Part shown: in pieces, positions 16,958 to 26,600 of the stretch
Layout: the number at the start of each line of letters is the position of its first letter
How positions within the stretch are numbered: position 1 is the first letter of the stretch
Origin: an uncultured Desulfovibrio sp.
GTDB taxonomy: Bacteria > Desulfobacterota > Desulfovibrionia > Desulfovibrionales > Desulfovibrionaceae
Length of the DNA stretch: 64,000 bases
Reading direction: 5' to 3'
Assembly: GCF_944324935.1 (NCBI RefSeq)
Contig: NZ_CALUYG010000001.1
Coordinates: 62,001-126,000 of the forward strand
Notes under the pieces: model-generated
Told to the model about the DNA's origin: nothing
Databases searched by the model: none
What the model saw: only the letters and a program-made list of their open reading frames with translations
Program-made: the position numbers and the translations under genes

Positions 16958-18391
16958 ATGGAAAATCCGTTTCAGCCCGTACAGCTGGCGCTGCTGCTTC
17001 TTTGCCACCTGCTGTCCTGGGGCGCCGCCGGGCACGCTGTGCTGACCAAGCGCGATCCGCGTTCGGCGCTCGGCTGGTCGGCCACCCTGCTGTTCCTGCC
17101 GGTGGTGGGCCTGCTGCTCTATCTGCTGTTCGGCATCAGCCGGACCCAGAGCGCCGCGCAACGCATGATGCGCAAGCTGGCTGGGGGGGAGCCCTATGTC
17201 CCGCTTGACGGGGTGGAGGCGCAGCGACCGGGAGGCATCCCCGCTCAGGCGGTGCTGCTGGAGCGTCTCGGCCGCCGGCTGACCGGGCAGGAATTGTGCG
17301 GCGGCAACAGCATCGAGCCGCTGCGCAACGGCAATGAAGCCTATCCCGCCATGTTGCACGCCATCCATACGGCCAGGCGGCATGTCTATCTGTCCACCTA
17401 CATCTTTGCCCACGGCAGCACGGCGGAGGCCTTTTGCGAGGCGCTCGCCCTGGCGGCGGCGCGCGGTGTGGATGTCCGGGTACTGGTGGATGGCTTTGGC
17501 GGGCGATTTTACTCCCTGCGGCGGCCTTGGGCGCATCTGCCCCGGCGCGGGGTGCGGGTGGCGCAGTTCCTGCCGCTGCAATTCTTCCCCCCCAAGCTGT
17601 GCATCAATCTGCGGACGCACCGCAAGTTGCTCGTGTGCGATGCGGAGGCCTTTACCGGGGGCATGAACATCTCCGATCAGCATGTCCTCTCCGGTCGCAG
17701 GAGTGATGTGCAGGACATGCAGTTCCGTTGTCGCGGCCCCATCGTCGACCGGCTGCTGCGGGCCTTCCTGCTGGACTGGGGCTTTGCCCTCGGCCGGACG
17801 GAACGTCCGCTGCCGCCGGCGCTGCCCGTTGCCCCCGCCGGGGACAGCCTGTGCCGTATGGTGCTGGACGGCCCGGACTCCGACGCGGACACCATCAATG
17901 ATCTCATGGCCGGGGCCATCAGCGGGGCGACACGCAGCGTGCATATAATGACCCCGTATTTTCTGCCCTCGCACGAACTGATGACCAGCCTGCGCAGCGC
18001 GGCCCAGCGCGGACTGGATGTGCGGGTCATCCTGCCGGAACGCAATAATCTCCCCTATGTGCACTGGGCGACCTTCCGCCTGCTGCCTTCCCTGCTGCGG
18101 GCGGGGGTGCGCGTCTGGTATCAGCCGCCGCCCTTTGCCCATACCAAGCTGCTGGCCGTGGACGGCTGCTATGCCCAGATCGGCTCGGCCAATCTGGATG
18201 CCCGCAGCCTGCGCCTGAATTTTGAATTGAATATGGAAGTCTTCGACCCGCACTTCCATGATCTGCTCGTACGCCATATGGAGGACGCCATGCGGCGCGG
18301 GCGGGAGATGACGCTGGCCCGGCTGGCGTCCCGCAGTCTGCCGCTGCGGCTCCGTGATGCCGCCTGCTGGCTGTTCTCGCCCTACCTGTAA
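16958..18391 (+). CDS. cls: cardiolipin synthase
   Basis: A 477-residue phospholipase D-superfamily enzyme that condenses two phosphatidylglycerols to cardiolipin at the inner membrane. Two N-terminal hydrophobic segments (about 8-28 and 42-62) are followed by two HKD motifs: HRKLLVCD at His221 and HTKLLAVD at His395, each followed by GGMN or GSANLD. Length and layout match bacterial ClsA-type enzymes. ATG 16958 is used. An in-frame GTG at 16949 is closer to the AAAGGGG ribosome binding site and would add three residues. It follows the degenerate sensor gene by 47 bases. Confidence 0.93.
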   Translation: MENPFQPVQLALLLLCHLLSWGAAGHAVLTKRDPRSALGWSATLLFLPVVGLLLYLLFGISRTQSAAQRMMRKLAGGEPYVPLDGVEAQRPGGIPAQAVLLERLGRRLTGQELCGGNSIEPLRNGNEAYPAMLHAIHTARRHVYLSTYIFAHGSTAEAFCEALALAAARGVDVRVLVDGFGGRFYSLRRPWAHLPRRGVRVAQFLPLQFFPPKLCINLRTHRKLLVCDAEAFTGGMNISDQHVLSGRRSDVQDMQFRCRGPIVDRLLRAFLLDWGFALGRTERPLPPALPVAPAGDSLCRMVLDGPDSDADTINDLMAGAISGATRSVHIMTPYFLPSHELMTSLRSAAQRGLDVRVILPERNNLPYVHWATFRLLPSLLRAGVRVWYQPPPFAHTKLLAVDGCYAQIGSANLDARSLRLNFELNMEVFDPHFHDLLVRHMEDAMRRGREMTLARLASRSLPLRLRDAACWLFSPYL

Positions 18392-18438
18392 GGGCGGTTC
18401 TCCCCGTCCGTGGGCCGGCTTGACAGGCGGGGAGGGGC

Positions 18439-18571
18439 ATAGTGGCTCCTTGCCCGGAGTTCGCGGCCAATGCCGGGCAGCAGAACGCCGTCTGGGCGGG
18501 CATGGTGACGGCCCGCGACTGGGGAGCGGATTGCATCATCAGCCTGGACGCGGATCTGCGGGATCAAGCGT
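18439..18571 (+). pseudogene. remnant of a family 2 glycosyltransferase
   Basis: The frame reads ANAGQQNAVWAGMV then GADCIISLDADLRDQ. This is the core of GtrB/DPM-type glycosyltransferases (usual pattern RNxGHQNAlxAGl then IxiDxDlQDD, the DxD-like donor site). Neither the N-terminal GT-A start nor the downstream catalytic and membrane parts are present; after about 43 codons the similarity stops. The frame continues to a stop at 18768 with one hydrophobic stretch (about residues 70-95) that I do not recognise. A GAGGGG ribosome binding site precedes GTG 18442. I read it as a decayed fragment. The rest of 18392-18961 shows no other gene apart from the terminator at 18808-18874. Confidence 0.6.
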
Positions 18572-18807
18572 CGTCCCCGGTATCTGGTGGAAAAGACGCT
18601 ATGAGCCCGCTCCGGCGTCTGCTCGCCTGCGGGCGAAAGCTGACGGGCCTGGGCCTGGCCTGCGAACTGGCCATGCCCGTAACGGCCGTGCTGGTGGCCG
18701 TGGTGGTCCATGCGCTGTGCCGTTTCGGCGTGTTCCGGCAATGCGGCGGGCGGAGCGCGCCGTCCTGAGCGGCGGAGCCTCGGGGCGATGGATCCGGCGT
18801 CCCGCGC

Positions 18808-18874
18808 AAAAAAAGCAGCCCTGCACCGGGGTCGGCGTCTGATGGTGTCGACGCCGGACCGTCAGGCGGGCTGC
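18808..18874 (-). terminator. terminator with two-level stem for the methyltransferase gene
   Basis: On the minus strand GCAGCCC (18874-18868) pairs with GGGCTGC (18821-18815), followed by seven T residues. Inside the loop a second helix, CGGCGTC/GACGCCG, forms. The whole structure is about 60 nt and could also act as a stable 3'-end RNA. Confidence 0.65.
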
Positions 18875-18961
18875 CTTGCTTCATGGCGATGCGCGCTGGC
18901 CCGTCCCGGCGCGGGAGCCGGTCGTGCGCTGGCAAAAAGGGGCTCCCCCTCCGGCCGTGCC

Positions 18962-19645
18962 TCATGCCTTCGGCGGCGGAAAGGAGGGACGCAGGCGCTG
19001 TACGCGCGCCGGCGGCAGATTGATGAGGACGCGCCGCGTGCATTCCGGCACGAAGCCGGCCTGGCTGAGCGGCGTCCGTCCCCAGAGGGCATAGGTGAAC
19101 TGGATGACGCGGCCGTCCGCATCCAGGCACTGCCGCATGGCGGCCATGATGCCGGTCCGGCATTCGAGGGGCAGGCTGAGCAGGGGCAGGGAGGAGACGA
19201 TGGCCGCCACCCGCCTGCCCTGCGGCAGATATTCACCCAGCCGCATGGCGTCGCCCTGCACGACGGGGACATGGGGGAAGCGGTCCTGCAGCATGCGGCA
19301 GAAGCTGGGCATACGTTCGATGAGCAGCAGGCGCTGGGCGGGGAGGCCATTTTTCAGCAGGGCCCGGGTGACGACGCCCGTGCCCGGCCCCAGCTCCACC
19401 ACCATATCCTGCCCGTGGAGGGCGGAGGGCGGCAGCAGATCGGCCATCGTCTGCGCCAGGACAGCGCTGCTGGGGCAGACAGCGCCCACGCCGTGCGGCG
19501 CGCGAAGCGCCTGCCGCCAGAAGGCCCCGAAGGAGGCCGCCATGCCCAGCACGCCGCCGTTGCCGGCGTAACGGCTCCAGTCGGCGCGCAGGCTGCGCCA
19601 GGTATTGCTCAGGCGCTGCTGCGTAAGATGTGCTAAACGGGTCAT
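18962..19645 (-). CDS. SAM-dependent methyltransferase, phospholipid N-methyltransferase/KsgA-like
   Basis: A 227-residue protein with a class I methyltransferase fold. Motif I is MVVELGPGTGVVTRALL (about residues 79-95), an acidic loop follows (LIERMPSFCRML), then GDAMRLGEYL and IVSSLPLLSLP. The last replaces the NPPY motif of DNA/rRNA adenine methylases, as in PmtA-type phospholipid methyltransferases. The N-terminus (WRSLRADWSRYAGNGGVLGMAASFGAFWRQAL) is amphipathic and suits membrane association. It probably methylates phosphatidylethanolamine or a related lipid, but this is inference. ATG 19645 is preferred over upstream in-frame starts because the earlier residues lack family character; upstream TATGCT may be a -10 box. 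Confidence 0.75.
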   Translation of the reverse strand: MTRLAHLTQQRLSNTWRSLRADWSRYAGNGGVLGMAASFGAFWRQALRAPHGVGAVCPSSAVLAQTMADLLPPSALHGQDMVVELGPGTGVVTRALLKNGLPAQRLLLIERMPSFCRMLQDRFPHVPVVQGDAMRLGEYLPQGRRVAAIVSSLPLLSLPLECRTGIMAAMRQCLDADGRVIQFTYALWGRTPLSQAGFVPECTRRVLINLPPARVQRLRPSFPPPKA

Positions 19646-19810
19646 GCCGAATCCTTTACTGCCTTGCGGCGCGAGCGTTTGCGCCGCTGCCGCAGCATAG
19701 CCGCAAAAGCCGGCGGAGGCCAGTCTTTCCCGGCGGTTTTTCGTGCCCAGGAGCATGGGGGATCCGTCGTCGGAAAAGCGTCAGGCTTCCGGCCGCGACC
19801 GTGCCGCGGG

Positions 19811-21103
19811 CTAGAAGGTATAGCCTACGGTGACGGAATAGATGTTGGCCACGGTGTCCCGGCTGTTGCCGCCGCGGATGCCGGAAAGACCTTCGCGGAT
19901 GCCCGAGGCGTCCGTACGCCCATAATCCATGTCGTATACCCAGAGGTGGGCATAGGCCAGGTCAAGCGTCCAGTTCTCCCAGCTGAAGCCCAGCCCCGCG
20001 CTCACGCCGGTACGGCCGTAGCTGGGGACCATGAAGTCCGCGTGCGATTCGTTGGTGACCGGCGTTTCGTACCAGATGCCGGCGCGCAGGGCCAGCCAGT
20101 CCAGCGGGGCATATTCCACGCTGGCATTGAAGTTCCAGCCGTCGCGCCAGCCCTTCTGGTTGAGGGCCTGGTAGTTCGAATCAAAGTAGATGTTCAGGGA
20201 GTCGTAGGTGGACCAGCGGGTGAACACCGTCCCCACTTCAAAGCTCAGGTTGTCCAGCGGCTTGTAGGAAAGGCCCACGGCAAAGGAGTCCGGCAGATGT
20301 ACCGTGCTGTGCGCGCCGGTGTCCACGGTATGGGGAACCTCGTTCATTTCCGCCAGCAGATTGCTCTGATGGCGGGAATAGTCCACCTCGCCGTCGATGT
20401 TGAGCGTGACCGGGCTCTTGTAGGAAAGGCCCAGCGACAGTTCGTCCGTCAGACGGAAATGGGCTCCCAGGTGCAGACCGGCGCCCCAGCCCGTGCCGGT
20501 GAGTTCCAGTTTGCTGTCAGGGCCTTTTTGCGGGAAGGGGCCGTTGAGTTGCAGGGAGGGGAGCTGCTGCGTCATGCCGAAATTGGCGTACATGATCTCC
20601 ACGCCGGCGGACAGCGAGAGCACATCGCTGACCTTCATGGCCACGGCAGGCACAAGGGAAAAGGTCTGGAAATTCACGCTGGTGAGGTTGTAGCGCCCGA
20701 TCCAGTTGTCCGAGAACTCATTGCCGAGGCCGAAGCGGGAAAACATGCCGAGCCCCAGCCAGAAGCGGTCGTTGAGCTGATGGGTGATGTAGGCGTGCGG
20801 AGCGGGCCAGACGTTGGGCTTGGTTGTGGTGGCTCTGCTGCTGCCGTCGGTGAGCTGGGCATCAATGGTTCCCATGGGCGCGATGATGGCGAAGCCGCCC
20901 ATGACCCGGGTGCCGGGCAGCTGAGTGATGCCCGCCGCATTGTAGGCCAGCGCTGACGGGTCATCGGCTCGGCCCACCATGCCCCCGGCCAGCGACAACC
21001 CGCGCGAACTCCATTCCGTGAGGGAAAAGCCCTCAGCCCGCGCAAGGCAGACCTGACAGGCCCAGAACAGACAGCACAGCAGCACCAGATACCGTTTTTT
21101 CAC
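19811..21103 (-). CDS. FadL/TodX-family outer-membrane transport protein
   Basis: A 430-residue outer-membrane beta-barrel. A signal peptide (KKRYLVLLCCLFWACQVCLARA) precedes a family-typical N-terminus in which SLAGGMVGRADDPSALAYNAAGITQLPG gives the FadL hatch region (the NPA-like ADDPSALAYNAAG motif). The rest alternates beta strands and ends in a terminal aromatic strand (YSVTVGYTF), the signal for BAM insertion. It should take up hydrophobic compounds. The GTG at 21103 is chosen because GGGAGGG is five bases upstream and the signal peptide then starts correctly. It is a single gene with an operator-like promoter region upstream. Confidence 0.9.
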   Translation of the reverse strand: MKKRYLVLLCCLFWACQVCLARAEGFSLTEWSSRGLSLAGGMVGRADDPSALAYNAAGITQLPGTRVMGGFAIIAPMGTIDAQLTDGSSRATTTKPNVWPAPHAYITHQLNDRFWLGLGMFSRFGLGNEFSDNWIGRYNLTSVNFQTFSLVPAVAMKVSDVLSLSAGVEIMYANFGMTQQLPSLQLNGPFPQKGPDSKLELTGTGWGAGLHLGAHFRLTDELSLGLSYKSPVTLNIDGEVDYSRHQSNLLAEMNEVPHTVDTGAHSTVHLPDSFAVGLSYKPLDNLSFEVGTVFTRWSTYDSLNIYFDSNYQALNQKGWRDGWNFNASVEYAPLDWLALRAGIWYETPVTNESHADFMVPSYGRTGVSAGLGFSWENWTLDLAYAHLWVYDMDYGRTDASGIREGLSGIRGGNSRDTVANIYSVTVGYTF

Positions 21104-21172
21104 GCGTTCCCTCCCCAGGACGTTCGTGTGTCGCACGGATCACGACATCCAGTCTTCCTGAAAAATAAAATT

Positions 21173-21207
21173 TTGCAACAATATTCTTATATTGCGTTGC
21201 AAGTCAA
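21173..21207 (-). promoter_or_regulatory. promoter with extended dyad upstream of the FadL-type gene
   Basis: On the minus strand TTGACT (21207-21202) is followed by AT-rich -10-like hexamers around 21191-21179. The same stretch is a dyad: TTGCAA-CAATAT-TCTT-ATATTG-CG-TTGCAA (21173-21202), 12 bp per arm with a two-base bulge. The overlap of dyad and promoter suggests a repressor operator. Confidence 0.45.
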
Positions 21208-21277
21208 GTTTTTTGCCGTCAGAAGGAGGCGGCGCGGGACGCCCGCCCCCAGCCCGCCCTCCGGCTGCGCCACGGCG

Positions 21278-22117
21278 TCAGTCGAAAAAACCGCTGACGC
21301 TGGTCGTCTGGCGAAAATCGCAGGGCCAGAAGCCTGTGGCACGGAGGATGCTCTCCACGCTATCGCGCGCGGACGAGAGGGGCCGCTGGTGCTGGAGGAG
21401 CGGCCGGGGGCACAGACGCAGACGGAGTTCCCCCAGCGCCGGGCTGCCGTCCGCCGCCGTCAGGGCCGCCAGGGCGGCTTCCGCATCGGCCAGGCGGCGC
21501 AGCGTGTCTTCCTCCGGGCGGCAGCCGTAGGCGAGGCGGGTCAGCAGACAGGGCCGGGCCGCCTGCCCGGGATCGTCAAGGCCCCAGAGAGCGCCCAGCC
21601 GGCGCAGATCCGCCTTGGCTATGCCGGCCTCTGCCAGCGGCGAGGCCACGCCGGCTTCCCGCAGGGCCCGCAGGCCGGGCCGGTAAGCGTGCAGGTCGTC
21701 GGCATTGCTGCCGTCGCAGAGCAGGGCATCGGGCAGGCCGAGGCGGAGCAGCCGTTCCCGCAGGGCGGTGACAAGACCCGCCTTGCAGGCATAGCAGCGC
21801 TCCCGGCTGCCGGCGGCCACCTCCGGCAGGGCAAGGGGTGAAAAGGGCACGATTTCCAGCCGCAGGCCCCGCGCCTCCGCCCGGCGGATGGCGGCACGGC
21901 TTTCCGCCTCGGGCACATGGGGCCCGCCGGCGTGCAGGGCGAGGAAGGGGATGTCTTCCCGTTGCAGGGCCAGACAGAGGAAGCGGCTGTCCACGCCGCC
22001 GGAGTAGGCCACGGCCAGCGCCGGGGCCGTCCGGGCGCAGGCCGTCAGGCGATCGTGCAGCCGCTGTGCGGCGGCGGCCAGCGGGGCGGGCAGGGCCGTC
22101 CCGTCAACAGCTACCAT
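21278..22117 (-). CDS. larE: LarE-like ATP-dependent sulfur transferase (PP-loop family)
   Basis: A 279-residue protein. The PP-loop SGGVDS (residues 39-44) binds ATP, RCYACK (107-112) matches the family motif RCYxCK, and ARPCLLTRL places Cys190 where LarE has its sacrificial cysteine. LarE sulfurates the nicotinic-acid-derived precursor of the nickel-pincer nucleotide cofactor of lactate racemase and related enzymes. No larB or larC gene is in the window. The gene is the last of the hisH-hisF operon, and its ATG overlaps the hisF end by seven bases. An alternative role as another PP-loop sulfurtransferase is possible. Confidence 0.75.
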   Translation of the reverse strand: MVAVDGTALPAPLAAAAQRLHDRLTACARTAPALAVAYSGGVDSRFLCLALQREDIPFLALHAGGPHVPEAESRAAIRRAEARGLRLEIVPFSPLALPEVAAGSRERCYACKAGLVTALRERLLRLGLPDALLCDGSNADDLHAYRPGLRALREAGVASPLAEAGIAKADLRRLGALWGLDDPGQAARPCLLTRLAYGCRPEEDTLRRLADAEAALAALTAADGSPALGELRLRLCPRPLLQHQRPLSSARDSVESILRATGFWPCDFRQTTSVSGFFD

Positions 22118-22890
22118 GCGAGGCGGACCTTGGCCCCGCGCCGGGCCATCTCTTCCTTGCATTGCCGGATGGTGTACTGGCCGTAATGGACGATGGAGGC
22201 GATGAGCGCCGCCGACGCGCCGCCCGTGCTCACGGCCTCGTACATGTGCGCGGGATTGCCCGCGCCGCCGGAGGCGATGACCGGGATGTTCACGGCATCG
22301 GCGATGGCGCGGGTGAGCGTGAGTTCATAGCCGTCGCGGGTCCCGTCGGCGTCGATGGAATTGACGCAGAGTTCGCCCGCCCCCAGTTCCTGGCAGCGGC
22401 GGGCCCAGGCGATGGCGTCCAGTCCCATACGCTTGCGGCCGCCGTGGATGACGATCTCATACCCGGAGGGGATGGCGTCGCTCACGGGCACGCGCAGCAC
22501 GTCCATGCCCACGACGATGGCCTGCACGCCGAAGGCCGCCGCGCCGTCGCTGACGAGCCGCGGATCCTTGACCGCCGCTGAATTGATGGACACCTTCTCG
22601 GCCCCGGCCACCAGCACGGCCCGCATGTCCGCCACGCTGGAGATGCCGCCGCCCACGCAGAAGGGGATGAAGATCTGTTCGGCCACGCGCTCCACCACGT
22701 CCAGGAAGATGCCGCGATCCTCGGCGGAGGCCGTGATGTCGTAAAAGACGATCTCGTCCGCGCCTTCTTCATAATAGCGGCGGGCGCTCTCCACCGGATC
22801 GCCGATATCCTCGTTGCCGGCAAAGCGGATGCCCTTGGTGAGGCGGCCGGCCCGCACGTCCAGACAGGGGATGACACGTTTACTGAGCAT
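22111..22890 (-). CDS. hisF: imidazole glycerol phosphate synthase, cyclase subunit HisF
   Basis: A 259-residue (beta/alpha)8 barrel that uses ammonia from HisH to form imidazole glycerol phosphate and AICAR in histidine synthesis. The N-terminus [16 protein letters not shown] carries the catalytic Asp (CLD), and the second catalytic Asp is in [13 protein letters not shown]. Phosphate-binding motifs are CVGGGISS and ASGGAG. The ATG at 22890 starts inside the end of hisH (11-base overlap), so the two subunits are coupled. Length is typical. Confidence 0.95.
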   Translation of the reverse strand: MLSKRVIPCLDVRAGRLTKGIRFAGNEDIGDPVESARRYYEEGADEIVFYDITASAEDRGIFLDVVERVAEQIFIPFCVGGGISSVADMRAVLVAGAEKVSINSAAVKDPRLVSDGAAAFGVQAIVVGMDVLRVPVSDAIPSGYEIVIHGGRKRMGLDAIAWARRCQELGAGELCVNSIDADGTRDGYELTLTRAIADAVNIPVIASGGAGNPAHMYEAVSTGGASAALIASIVHYGQYTIRQCKEEMARRGAKVRLAW

Positions 22891-23521
22891 GGCGCACCTC
22901 GCGGCAGTAATCAAAGAAGTTGCGGAGGATCTGCAGGCCGGGGCGGCCGCTCTTTTCCAGATGGAACTGTACGGCCCAGAGCCCGTCGCGTCCGTAGACG
23001 GAGCAGAATTCCTGTCCGTACCGGGTGGTGGCCATGACCAGTTCCGGGGCAGGCTCCACATGGTAGCTGTGCACGAAGTAGAATTCCGCGTCCGCCGGCA
23101 AATGGGCCAGCAGCCGCCCGGGCCGGCGCAGGTTCAGGCTGTTCCAGCCCATGTGCGGCACCGGGGCGGGGCTGCCGTCCTCCTGCCGCAGATCGTCGGC
23201 AAAGCGCAGGCAGCGGCCGGGCACGACGCCCAGGGTCCGCACGTCGTTCTCCTCGCTGGATTCCAGCAGGATCTGGCAGCCGAGGCAGATGCCGAGCAGG
23301 GGCTGTCCGGCGTCGATGGCCTGTCGCAGCACGCGATCCAGCCCGGCCGCGCGCAGATGGTTCATGGCCTGGCCGGCCGCGCCCACGCCGGGAAAGATGA
23401 TGCCCTGAGCGCCCAGGAGCACATCGGGCTCCGCCGTCACCTCGCAGGGGATGCCGAGATGTTCCAGCGCGCGCCGGACGCTGGTCTGATTGCCTGCCTT
23501 GTATTCCAGAATTGCCAGCAT
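22880..23521 (-). CDS. hisH: imidazole glycerol phosphate synthase, glutamine amidotransferase subunit HisH
   Basis: A 213-residue class I glutamine amidotransferase. The nucleophile is Cys79 in GICLGCQ, and the His-Glu pair is in VQFHLEKSG near residue 190. The oxyanion-type PGVGAAG strand lies at about 44-50. It supplies ammonia to HisF. ATG 23521 is the first start that gives the family N-terminus ([11 protein letters not shown]). The gene heads the hisH-hisF-larE unit and has a good sigma-70 promoter 120 bases upstream. Confidence 0.95.
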   Translation of the reverse strand: MLAILEYKAGNQTSVRRALEHLGIPCEVTAEPDVLLGAQGIIFPGVGAAGQAMNHLRAAGLDRVLRQAIDAGQPLLGICLGCQILLESSEENDVRTLGVVPGRCLRFADDLRQEDGSPAPVPHMGWNSLNLRRPGRLLAHLPADAEFYFVHSYHVEPAPELVMATTRYGQEFCSVYGRDGLWAVQFHLEKSGRPGLQILRNFFDYCREVRHAQ

Positions 23522-23639
23522 GTCATTGATCCTTGCCGGGGTTGTCCGGCCCGCCCGTTCGGGCGTGCTGCCGGAGGTTGCGTCAACGTGGCGTCCCGCG
23601 ACCGGGGCAGTTGCCGGCCCCGCAGCGGCGCGCCGGGGG

Positions 23640-23668
23640 AGTATAGCCGCAAGCCCGGCGGCAGGCAA
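23640..23668 (-). promoter_or_regulatory. sigma-70 promoter of hisH-hisF-larE
   Basis: On the minus strand, TTGCCT (23668-23663), a 17-bp spacer and TATACT (23645-23640). The leader of about 115 bases contains a small CGCCCGAACGGGCG hairpin. Confidence 0.6.
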
Positions 23669-23694
23669 TGCGTTCCCTGAGGCATCGGCCGGGA

Positions 23695-26600
23695 TCAGTA
23701 ATTGATCTTCCAGCGCACGCCCGCCGAGGTGTTCTCCTGCTCGGTGCGGATCTGGGCCTTGCTGTGGGGCGTCATCTGGAGTTCGATGATCACGGCGGTG
23801 CTGTCCGGCTTCATGCCCTGCGCCACGCCGAGGTAAAGCTTTTCGCCGATGAACTTGCCGGCTTCCAGCGTGCTCTCCTCCGTATTGTCGCCGTTGTCGT
23901 CGGTGGTCGTGCGCGAGCCCACGCGCAGCACGTCCACGCCCAGCGTTTTCCGGGCCACATCCAGCACATTGAAGCCGCCGCCCCCGAAACCGGCCAGCTC
24001 GGCCACGGCCGCGGCCAGCCGCAGGTTCTCGAAGCGGCCGAGATCGCTGGACGCGCGTCCGAACATGATGCGCGAGATGATCTCCTCCTGGGGCATGACG
24101 GGCGTGCTGGCAAGCTGGAATTTCGGTTGCTGCGCCGTGCCGCCCACCCGGACATCGGCCACGATGTCCGCGGCCTCGTGCCGCAGCACCACGTCCAGCA
24201 GCGGGTTGGACGGCGGGCCACCCGCAAAGCGCACGATGCCCCGGTAGAGGGTGAACTTGGCGTTGAGGAAGCTGAAGGTCCCTTCCACCGCCTCCACGCT
24301 CCCCGTGACGCGGGGAGCGGTCAGCGGGCCGCCCGCGCGGATGTCGGCTTGCCAGAGGCTGTCGAGACCGCGTCCCTTCACCGTGAAGCGGCCGGTCGTC
24401 CGCACCCGCGCATCGAGGCTGCCCACGGCGGGGCGGGCCCTGGGCGCGGGCTTCGCCACGGCGGCGGTCTCGCTGATGGGCAGAGTGGTGATGCTGCTCG
24501 TGGTGGTGATGCGGTCGATGCGCACCTCGCCGGAGTCCACGCTGATGTCGGCCTTGACCCGCGGGGCCGTCAGGGGGCCCCGGACGGAGGCCGTGCCGGA
24601 AAGGGCAATGGTCACGTCCCGCCGCCGCAGGGGGTGCAGATTTTCCAGCCGACCCGAGAGGTCGAGCGCCCGGCCGGCCGGGGCAAGCTCCCCGTTGAAC
24701 GTGGCGCGGCCCGTCCGTCCGTCGCTCAGGGACGCATCCAGCCGCACGCGGCCCAGTCCGGCCAGTCCGTCCAGACGGCTGCGGGCCAGCTCCGCCCGTA
24801 CCCGGATATCCTGCAACAGCACGCCCAGGGCCACATCCTCGAAGCGTCCCCTTTCCAGATCGACCCGGGCGGTGAGGGCCGGGTCATCGAGCGTGCCGGA
24901 CAGATCGGCCCGCAGATCCAGGTTGCCGGACAGCCGGCGGTCGGCCAGCGGCACAAGAGCCCAGAGCGGCGCGATGGCTCCCCGCCAGCGCAGCTCGCCC
25001 GCCAGCGCGGCATGCGGCGCCAGGGAGGGCAGGCCGCCGGCAAAGGCCAGCGGCAGCCGGAAACGGCCGGAGATGGTCTCCGCGCCCAGCAGGCGGCGGC
25101 TGTTTTCGGGCACGTCAAGCCGCAGGTCCAGTTCGCCGCCGCGTTCTCCCTGCCGTACGCCGCCGGTGACGGCCCAGTCCAACGGCGGCAGGGGCGCGCC
25201 GGGCAGATGCAGGCCGTCCACCTTGAGGGAGAATTTCCCCTGCGGCCGGGCCGGACTGCCGCTGAGGGCGGCCTCCAGCGCCACCTGACCCTGAGGCAGA
25301 GCGGGGATGACCGCCTGCCACGGGGCAAGCGCCGTGGCCAGCAGCCGCAGCCGGGCTTCCAGCGCTTCCGGAGCGAGCCGGCCGGAGAGTTGCAATTGCC
25401 CGGAGGGAGTGAGGCGGATGTGCAGCGGTTCGCAGGCCAGGCTTTGGGCCGTGTAGCGCAGGCGAGCCGCCTTTTCCAGCCGCAGGCCGACCTTGTGCGC
25501 GGGCAGCGCGACCGTGAGCCGGCTGAAGGCAAGGCTGCCGGGCTGCCATTCCAGACGGACGTCGGCCTGCACGTCCCCGGCGGCCGTCGCGTCCAGACGC
25601 AGCGGCCCGATCAGCGGACCGCCCGCCCGCAGGCGGGGCCGGACAAGACGCAGGGAGGACGCTTCCACTCGTTCCGCGTAAAGATCGCAATCAAGGACAG
25701 GGGCCTCCGCCGCAAGGGGGGCGGTGTCCGCTGCCTGCGAGGGCTGCGGCGCGAGGCTGGCGCGCAGGGTCAGCGCCTGCCAGAGCAGCAGTGTCCTGTC
25801 TGTCTGGCGGACGCGACCGCGCGGCGCTTCCAGCGCCAGATGCCAGTTCGTCACGCCCCAGAGGCGGGCCCGCTCCGCGTCGCTCTCCCGCCCTGTGGCG
25901 CGCAGCGTGAAGGTGACGGGCTGGCCGTCGGCCCGAAGGCCGGGCAGCAGACGGCCGGTCGTGCGGTTGACGTCGTCCCAGCTTTTGACGGCCAGGTCCA
26001 GGCGGCCCCGCATGGGCGGCATCCGCCGCAGGATGGCGGAGATACGGCGGCTGACGATGTCGTCCGCCGCGAGCCGGTCCGCCGCCGGAGAGGGGGCGGT
26101 GTCGTTCGTGGCGGCCGGAAGGAGGTCGTCCGGGGGAAGGTCGTCCGGCGGCGCGGACGGGAGGGACGCGTCCGCCTCCGGCAGGAGCAGGTCCACCCCC
26201 CAGCTGCCGCGCAGGCGCACGCCCGCGCCATCCGCCGCGAGATCTTCCAGCGAGATTCGCCAGAAGCGCTGCCGCTCCTGCTGGCGCAGCCCCGCCGCCA
26301 GCAGGAGGTCCGCCCGCAGGGGGGCGTCGTCCAGACGCGTCTCGGCGTGCAGGGCCAGGCGCAGCGTGCCGCCGTCCAGCGCGGCGCGCCAGCGCAGCGG
26401 CAGGGATCCCAGCCGTAGACGCGGGGCTGTCAGGCGGAGGGGGCGGGCCGGGGCTGCGGGAGCGGCCTTTGCCGTTGAGTGGGCGGGTTGTTGCGGCGCG
26501 GCGGAGCCGGGACTTGCCGGGGCTGGCGCGGCAGGATCCGCCAGTGCGGCGGGGAGCAGCTTCGTGCCGTCCACGTCAAGAGAGAGGCGCGGCGCGCCCA

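Noticed and set aside
23668..26418. 916-codon frame opposite tamB
   Set aside because: No motif, no ribosome binding site; mirror of GC-rich codons.
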